From Akebia trifoliata (Eukaryota; Streptophyta; Magnoliopsida; Ranunculales; Lardizabalaceae), in NCBI GenBank assembly GCA_017979445.1, contig CM030706.1, positions 31,699,330 to 31,763,329 of the forward strand: DNA of 64,000 bases, in the 5' to 3' direction. Positions 57,018 through 64,000 of this stretch are shown here, piece after piece. The position numbers and the translations under genes are program-made. How positions within the stretch are numbered: position 1 is the stretch's first letter; every line of letters starts with the position of its first letter. The notes under the pieces were generated by a model. That model did not search any database. It worked only from the letters and a program-made list of their open reading frames with translations, and had not been told where the DNA came from.

Positions 57018-57202
57018 TTGTCTTGTATACAGCCCATCCACATTCCTAAAAAAAATTGGGCACATGATTTTAAAATTGGTTACACACCGATATGGCTCGA
57101 CTAATATTTTCAAAAGAGTCATGCCGGGTGACATTGGGATTCTCAAATTCCTGATGGGGGTGCGCATATAATTGTAGATGTATTTCTTCAAAATATGAGT
57201 AA

Positions 57203-59512
57203 TGTAGACACCCCGATTTGAATGGGCCCTCACTTGAAAGGGTCCAAAAACAATTTTTTTCAATAAATTTGGCCAACGGGCCTCGAAGGCCCGAAGCATT
57301 GAAATCATCAATTTTCGTCAAAATCAAGGCCTTTAACACCTCTCAATGGGTTAGTAGGTCCACTAAAAGGATTCGGCACACTCCCATCTACCCCGGCTCA
57401 TTTGAAATACCAATTTTCCAACAAAATAGGCCAACGGGCCTCAAGGGCCCAAAACGTTAAAAAATGGCAATTTTGAATAAATCAATGCCCTAAGACCTCC
57501 CAATGGTCTAAGAGGCCCACAAGAAGGGGTGTGACCCATCCCACATGTGTCCAACATCACCGCTCCACGCCCACATCCAAAAATTGATAAATTCTCCAAC
57601 AGGTCTAAAAGGCCCAAATCGCCAAACACATGACATTTTTTATCGGATCAATAATCTCAAGAAAAATACAAAAAATTGAAAAAATTAAAAAAAATGTGAG
57701 ACTTGGAAAACCTACCCTTCATCTATCATCCACCACTTTACCTCGAAATTCGCAAATGCCCTAAACCTACCTAAGGCCCACAAGGCCTCAACCCCTTCAT
57801 AAACCCATTACCCTTAACCCAAAAATAACCTCATACCTTCTAAACCCTAAAACCTATCCACCCTCAAAATCCAACCCAAAACAAACCTTACCCAACCTAA
57901 AATAATTTACAAACCAAAGCCCAACACCAAAAGCCCACAAATATCATTCTATCCATATCCAATTACCCAACCCACAACCCTAATCCATCAATTACTACCC
58001 ACATCAATCAATCACAATCCTCACACCAAAAGATGACACATGTCATCACCACCTTTCACCTCCCTTATCTAATCACCTACCTCCATCACCATTATCTAAA
58101 AATCAATCAAACACATCACCTTCCCTCCAAAATCAACTCAACCCATACCCTACCAAAATCAACTCAACCCATACCCTACCAAAATCAACTCAACCCATAC
58201 CCTACCCTAACCTAACCTATCCCCATCCTCAAACATCATCAACCACCCACACCTCCACCCATGCCCTAATCCATCACCATTATGTAACATCATCAACCAC
58301 CCACATCACCACCCATATCTCTACCCATTATATTCCTTAAAATACTCCAATAAAATCAACTCAACCCATACTTCATTCATCATCAATCAACTAACCCATT
58401 TCTCTCTCTCTAATCAAACAACCCCCATCAACCAATCAACCAATCTCATTCCTCACCCTCTCATCATGATTACCACATGGCATCATCTCCTTTATTCTCC
58501 CAAAAACTAACCAACCAATCTCTTACATTACCCATCCCTCCACCTTACCCTTTTCATCAACCTAACACTCCTTCCCTAAACAACTCTCTTACACTCCCAC
58601 TCCCACTCCTCCCATCAACCATCACTCATCTCATCCCACCCAACACTCTACCCAAATGGGTTTGGGTAGGATCCAAACCATTTGGGTTGAAATACAATCC
58701 ATTTTCATTCTTTACAAAATTACCCCTAAATTCACTCCAAATTTCATACCCTCATCTCCTAAAAACCATGCCATTCTCTATCCTCTCAACTCTTCACCCC
58801 ATTATACCTCCAAACCCCCTCCAAACATCTATAAATACCTCCCCTCTCATCCCAAAAATGGTTACCAAGTCTTACTAGAAAAAAATATAATCTCAACTCA
58901 TCTCTCCTCTACTCTCACTATAACCTTAAAAAAAAGTACATATATATTCTCTCATATTCCCCTAAGAACTCAAGAGAATTCAAGAAAAGAAGAAGAAGAA
59001 GAAAAGAAGATCAAGAGTACAAGGTGGGTTCTAAGTACACCCTCTCCCTCTCTATCCTCTCCTCCTCCCCCTTCTAATACCCCATTTTTCTCTTTCATTT
59101 TGTTTTAAATGAGTAGTCCCTAAGGCAAATGATTCATTAGGATCATCTCCTTCAATGAGATGATCCTATGATCAAGCCAATAATAAAATCCCTATGTAGG
59201 GTACAAACGCACCCACGTGGCACATTTTTCACTTTCTTTTAAAAATCAAAATGACTGAATGGTGTAGAGGTTACCGTCATTTGGTGGGGAGAAAGGGGTG
59301 CCTAACACCTTCCCCTTTCTCCAATCGAGCCGCTTACCCAAACCTCTAGGTTTGATCAACCTTTATCCGTTGCGAGTCACTAACGCCCAAAAATGTTACT
59401 TTTCGCAAAATGTACATCGGGTGACCATTCACACCCACTTCAAACTTGAATGGTGACGACTCCAATATTTAGTAGTTGTGGCCGTCGTAATGACGAAAAC
59501 CACGTAGCTACA
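57203..59512 (+). repeat. 5' LTR of the Tat-type element (2310 bp)
   Basis: Starts TGTAGACACCCCG and ends GTAGCTACA, so TGTAG and CTACA are inverted ends. A TATA-like ctataaatacct lies at 58829-58840, placing the start of R near 58865. 57770-58660 is extremely poor in G on the + strand. 58127-58205 has three copies of a 26-bp unit (aatcaactcaacccatac). 59130-59500 resembles the LTR fragment at 26470. Long Pro/Ser-rich open frames here are due to the base composition. Confidence 0.75.
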
Positions 59513-59514
59513 GC

Positions 59515-59532
59515 TGGCGACTCCGCTGAGGA
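59515..59532 (+). other. Primer-binding site, tRNA-Arg type
   Basis: TGGCGACTCCGCTGAGGA begins two bases after the LTR end. Plant Tat/Ogre elements typically use a site of this TGGCGACTCC form, attributed to tRNA-Arg. The exact tRNA could not be checked. Confidence 0.7.
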
Positions 59533-60263
59533 GCTTTGGCTCATCCCTCGTGACAACTCGGTCATTTTGAAAAAAAAAAGAATAAAAAATATAGACTTTT
59601 ATTTACTAACATGGTTTGTTTGTGGTTTCCTATGTTTCCTTTTTATTTTGTTTCACATGTCCATTGTAATATTTATTTACTTTTTGTCGCTTGTGTTATA
59701 TATTTGTAAGGGGGTTGATGAAAAGAAATGAAAAAGAAAAAAAAAATGGCACGTGTGCACTTGCGAGCATAGTCTCACTTCCAAGCCACCCTACCCTCAA
59801 TATACATAGCCCCGATGCTTAGTAGTTCTACGGCTTGAGATCGTTATTTCAAATGTCGGGAGTGAACACATCAAACCCGATCACCAACCAACGACGTGTG
59901 TATTTCGGTATGCATCGAGGTTTGAAGATCGGGTAGCCGTGAAACCACCTATTAAACTCGCGCATATGCCCGGCTAGATGAGCTAGGACACAAATTTTTG
60001 ATGTTATATCAACCCCCAAGCAATGTTGTAATTGTACAAGTCGTGGTCGGGCCTTGAAGCCCAAAGGTGGCAATTAGATCATAGGTTTGCTTTACTTTTC
60101 GTTTATATCCCCTTAAGTAAAGGGGAGGGAATGCTTGTTGCATCATGTTCAAAAAAAAAGAGAAAAACAGAGAGCCAAAAGATCTAAAAACAGTGAGGGA
60201 ACATTGAAAACAAAGGCAAAGAAACAGTTCTGTGAAAACTGTAGAAAGTGGATTTCATTCTAG

Positions 60264-60396
60264 TCCGTGTCCATGGCACGGATGGACCAGAATGTGTTTC
60301 ATCCGTGTTGGTGACACGGTTGAAACATTAAATGTCTCATCCGTGTCCGAGACACGGATAATGGAATGTAGATTAAATCCGTGCCATTGACACGGA
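60264..60396 (+). repeat. Four hairpins spaced exactly 38 bp
   Basis: Palindromes tccgtgtccatggcacgga (60264), tccgtgttggtgacacgg (60302), tccgtgtccgagacacgga (60340) and tccgtgccattgacacgga (60378). Each has a 7-8 bp stem and a 3-5 nt loop. Confidence 0.85.
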
Positions 60397-60685
60397 CCAG
60401 AGTGAACTCAACTCCCTGAATGAACTCGACAGTCCATTTTTAAAGACCCTCACCATTTGACAAGTATTGAAAGCATCCTCGTGGGAAAATCATAAATTTT
60501 GAAGAAAAAAAAAACTATGTGAAATGGATTTTTGTCAATCGATCTTTTTCACAAGGTACAACCAAATCAAAAATGAAAACAAAAAAGAGGGGGGGGAGAT
60601 ATGGAATGAAGAAAAGAAAAAGGGAAGAATTTGCGGAAAACCAAAAACAATTTCGTAAACCGGATCCTCCACTCATATTCATTTA

Positions 60686-60908
60686 AACTGGGTCATGACT
60701 CAGACCCATTTCCAACTGGGTTCACGACCCAGAACCATTTCCAACTGGGTCCCCACCCAGATCCATTCAAACTGGGTTCACAACCCAGATCTGTTCAACT
60801 GGGTCCACGACCCAGATCCGTACAACTAGGTCCCCGACCCAGATCCGTTCAACTGGGTCCGTGACCCAGATCCATTCCAACTAGGACTAAGACCCAGATC
60901 CACTACAA
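60686..60908 (+). repeat. Tandem array of CTGGGTC-GACCCAG hairpins
   Basis: About eight units of 27-30 bp, each of the form aactgggtccacgacccaga plus a tccgttc-like spacer. Every unit can form a 6-8 bp stem. The most conserved part is the stem, not the spacer. Confidence 0.8.
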
Positions 60909-61257
60909 GCCGAATCTAGATTCAATTTGAACCAAGCTTATAAGCTAACGAAGATAACAATCGATCAATCTACTGCATCCAACTTAAACAAAAAAAAAAC
61001 AAAACAAAACAAAAATCCCCAAAAGCACCAATTGCAGTCCTTGATCAAGTCGGTGCCTAGAAAGATCTTACCATGTTGATACGAGGGGGAAAGACTACAT
61101 CTATTCAGGGAACAAGGTGATTTAAGAGTGCCATTGAGCGCCGCCTCTTCCTTGGAGATCCGCCTGGCCGACGATGATTTCATAAAATTGAATTGGAGGC
61201 TACCAAAAACATAGGTTGTTTCAACTATCTTAGAAATTACCCTTTTCCAAATATCTT

Positions 61258-61740
61258 TCCCGACTCCGTGTCGATGTCGACTCCGTGCTGATAAAATTAC
61301 CTTTTCAAAATACTTTCCCGACTCCGTGTCGATGTCAGCTCCGTGCTGATGAAATTACCTTTTCAAAATACTTTCCCGACTCCGTGTCGATGCCAGCTCC
61401 GTGCTGATGAAATTACCTTTTCAAAATATTTTCCCGACTCCTTGTCGATGCCAGCCCCGTGCTGATGAAACTATTTTTCAAAATATGTTCCCGACTCTGT
61501 GTCGATGCCAGCTCCGTGCTGATGAAATTACTTTTTCAAAATGTTTCCTGATTCCGTGTCAATGCCAGCTTCGTGCTGAGATAACGTGACTTTCGAAATG
61601 CTTACCGACTTTGTGTCGATGCCAGCTCCGTGCTGATGCCAACTCCGTGTTGATGCCGATGCTAGCTCTGTGCTGATGTAATTCTTTTGTAAAACGACTT
61701 ACCAACTCCGTGTTGATGCCGGCTCCGCGCCGAGAAATTA
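61258..61740 (+). repeat. Tandem array, unit 58 bp
   Basis: Starts of successive units (cgactccgtgtcgatg) at about 61261, 61319, 61377, 61435 and 61492, then less regular ones to 61701. The rest of the unit is ccagctccgtgctgatgaaa and ttaccttttcaaaatacttt. It ends about 180 bp before the gag start. Confidence 0.85.
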
Positions 61741-61916
61741 CTTTTTCGTCAAAACTCATAATAAACAACTTTACCTGGTCTAATAAAACATCATGCATCC
61801 TCATTTTTGTAAATAATATAGTAACCCTTGGTTGTCTGTACCCACAGGTGGCCAAGCGAAAGAAATACAAGTAGCCAGAAGTGCCTCCCTATTTTCTCCG
61901 ATCATCTACCGTCACC

Positions 61917-64000
61917 ATGAGTTCTTCCGAACCAACACAACCTCCAGTGATCGAATCATCAAGTATCGACCCGCAAATAACAGCACTACTAAAGGTAATC
62001 GAAAGACAAGAAAAGATAGTCAGTACTGTGTTAGCCAACGCCAGTATCCTACAAGCGCAAACGATACAACAGCATGCATCCGGATCGAATCAAGAGTTAC
62101 CCGAACAACCTCCGCAGGGACCCCAGACTACGATGCCATCCGCAATGCCTAAATACCAGGGGCCTCCACTCTATATTCCACAAAACCGACCGCCCCTAGT
62201 GGTCATTCCCGACGATGAATGTGAATATAGAGCTACGGAGGCCAAAAGCGCAACGGACGGAAAATTGGCTCAGCAGATCGAATCTCTACAGGAAAAGATG
62301 AGGAGGATGAAGGGCCTCAACACTATGAACGGAACCCGATTCAAGGATTTGTGCGTCTACCCTAATGCTCAACTACCGGCCAAGTTCAAATGCCCGGAGT
62401 TTGAAAAATATAACGGAGTAGGGTGTCCGCTGTCGCATCTGAAGTTGTATTGTGGTTCCATGTGCCAGTGCGGCGAGGATGATAGGTTGTTGGTACAGTT
62501 GTTTCAAAGGAGCTTAACCGGACCGGCGCTCAAATGGTTTTCTGGACTAGATCATTCACTCATTAAGAACTGGCAAGACTTAGTCGAAATGTTTTGGCAA
62601 AATTACCGGTTCAATACTGATGTGGGGCTAGATCGAAACGACATGGCCAAAATGACAAGGAAGCAGAGGGAGACGGTGAAGGAGTATGCCCAGAGATGGC
62701 GAGAATCCGCCTCACAAGTAAGGCCCGCAATAATAGAGCAAGAGATGAACACTACGTTTATCTCAACACTAGGGCATGCCTTCTACACTCATCTGGTGGG
62801 GCACACCACAGGCACATTCTCGAATCTGGTACAAGTGGCAGATAGGGTCGAGGACGGAATCCGAACCGGTCTGATCTTCGATTTCACGAGTCTAGGGGCA
62901 ACAACGGGAATCCCTTCTCAGAGAAAGCCAGTGCCTCCAGGAAAGAAGAGGGAAGAGACTCAGGTCAATAATGTACAGCCAAACCGACCCCTCTTCATTC
63001 CCTCACCAGTACCGAGACCACCAACACCGACAACTTCATGGGCACCAGCACCGCCAACATGGAACCCTCCCCCTCAAAATCAATTCAGGGCAAATCCTCC
63101 ACCAGTCGCACAGTAGGCACCACTATACGGGCAGAACCAGCAAGCACGACCCAACAGAGTGAATAGAGTGTTCACCAGGTTACCCATGACATTATCAGAA
63201 TTACTGCCACTCTTACTCAGGGGTGAGTATCTTACAAAACGCCCGCCAAATCCGGAGGTTGCCAAAGGACCAGGATACAACCCCAATTTATTCTACGAAT
63301 TCCACATGGGTGCACCAGGGCACTCTACGGACCAATGCTGGCAGCTCAAGCATCAAGTACAGAACCTAATTGATAAAAAGGCCCTCATCCTAGATGGGCC
63401 TGCCAACCCGTCCCAGCAACAGAATATCAATCAAAACCCCCTACCCACTCACAATGGAGAGGGGAGTGGGCATAGGGTAAATGTCGTCTGCGGAGAGCTC
63501 AACTTCAATCCTTCGGACTTGATAGCACCGGTAGGGGCAAAAATTAGGGTCTACTTAACCCAGGAGCCAAAGGTATCGTCAGTTAACACAGTCAACCACT
63601 ACACAACCAATCCACCTCCAAATCCACAATTGCCTCTCAGAATGGCCGACCTTACCATCCATCCCACTCATCAAAATGCCGCTACTCGACCACCTCTAGT
63701 CATACCATACGGATCATCCAACCATCAAAGTCCAACCTGACCTCCCCTTGTTATACCATGTACACCACCATATTCTCAAGGATTGACTCGACCCCCCCTT
63801 CACGTACCCTACGCTCCATCCTCACGTCCACCACTTGTCATTCCACACACCACCACTACCTTTAAAACGCCGCCACCACCCCTCATCCTCAATATGAAGT
63901 CCGATCCACCCCCCATGATCATACACTCACCTAAACCATTCCCCTATAACTTCAAACAGGCAGTTCCCTGGAGCTATGAGACCACTATCACCACAACCTC
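61917..64000 (+). pseudogene. Tat-type gag polyprotein, two in-frame stops
   Basis: The start chosen is ACCATGAG at 61917 (MSSSEPTQPP); an earlier in-frame GTG at 61881 is not needed. The capsid-like region runs from about 62370 to 62850: KFKCPEFEKYNGVGCPLSHL, LFQRSLTGPALKWFSGL, MTRKQRETVKEYAQRW. A TAG at 63114 interrupts the frame; the same frame continues with LPMTLSELLPLLL and a zinc-knuckle-like FHMGAPGHSTDQCWQLK. The residue before EFHMG, where a Cys is usual, is Tyr. A second stop, TGA at 63738, falls within a repeated RPPLVIP-like segment, after which the frame stays open to the window end. Both stops and the Cys change are C-to-T type on one strand or the other. Not functional as read, unless the stops are sequencing errors or are bypassed. 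Confidence 0.8.

Larger units (their letters stand above)
57203..64000 (+). mobile_element. Ty3-gypsy retrotransposon, Tat/Ogre-type, 5' part
   Basis: Consists of a 5' LTR, a primer-binding site, a long leader with tandem arrays, and a broken gag; protease, RT, integrase and the 3' LTR would lie beyond the window. The left flank agtaa (57198-57202) would be the target duplication. Tat-lineage placement rests on the LTR/PBS style, the large size and the gag signature. A separate upstream ORF, as in Ogre proper, was not found. Confidence 0.8.

Noticed and set aside
58477..59108. Long overlapping Pro/Ser/Thr-rich open frames
   Set aside because: They lie in the G-poor LTR segment, where stop codons are rare because of base composition. 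No domain is visible and both frames overlap.
61881..61916. Upstream in-frame GTG as gag start
   Set aside because: The ATG at 61917 has a good context (ACCATGAG), and plant translation rarely begins at GTG.

Overview
The window is nuclear DNA from a flowering plant, most likely a eudicot. It is AT-rich, has spliced genes with GT-AG introns, and is packed with plant transposons: hAT, CACTA, Helitron-like, MITEs, SINEs, LINE remnants and LTR elements. Only two genes look intact. On the + strand (10120-18007) a ten-exon gene encodes a classical ER protein disulfide isomerase of 500 residues with two CGHC active sites and a C-terminal KDEL. On the - strand (25798-20563) a five-exon gene encodes a 215-residue type-A cytokinin response regulator that most resembles the ARR8/ARR9 clade. 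The two genes converge and have no evident functional link.

Region by region: 1-9.2 kb holds hairpin MITEs, Helitron-like repeats, a LINE remnant split by a hAT MITE, two ORFs I do not recognise, and a hAT element with a probable solo LTR nested in it. 9.7-26 kb holds the two genes, whose introns carry several transposons. 26-38 kb is intergenic repeat DNA (LTR fragment, SINEs, MITEs, a 367-bp tandem duplication with an inverted partner arm). 38.2-45.2 kb is a dense cluster of hairpin elements sitting in (TA)n runs, interrupted by a 2.5-kb solo LTR. One member carries a SABATH methyltransferase fragment. 46.7-47.9 kb is a tandem array of Helitron-like units.

The most remarkable object is at 48.84-53.85 kb. 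It is a non-autonomous CACTA element that has captured fragments of at least four unrelated host genes: a CC-NBS resistance gene, an MTR4-like RNA helicase, a TOPLESS-like WD40 corepressor and a SirB1/TPR-like protein. The last three are in the opposite orientation to the first, and introns are retained. At 56.1 kb there is a hAT element with 8-bp target duplications. From 57.2 kb to the window end runs the 5' part of a Tat/Ogre-type Ty3-gypsy retrotransposon: a 2.3-kb LTR, a tRNA-Arg-type primer site, a leader with three successive arrays of hairpin-forming repeats, and a gag frame broken by two stops.

All family assignments come from reading motifs by eye, without searches. Exon borders are inferred from splice consensus and protein continuity. 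Repeat boundaries without a stated target-site duplication are approximate.
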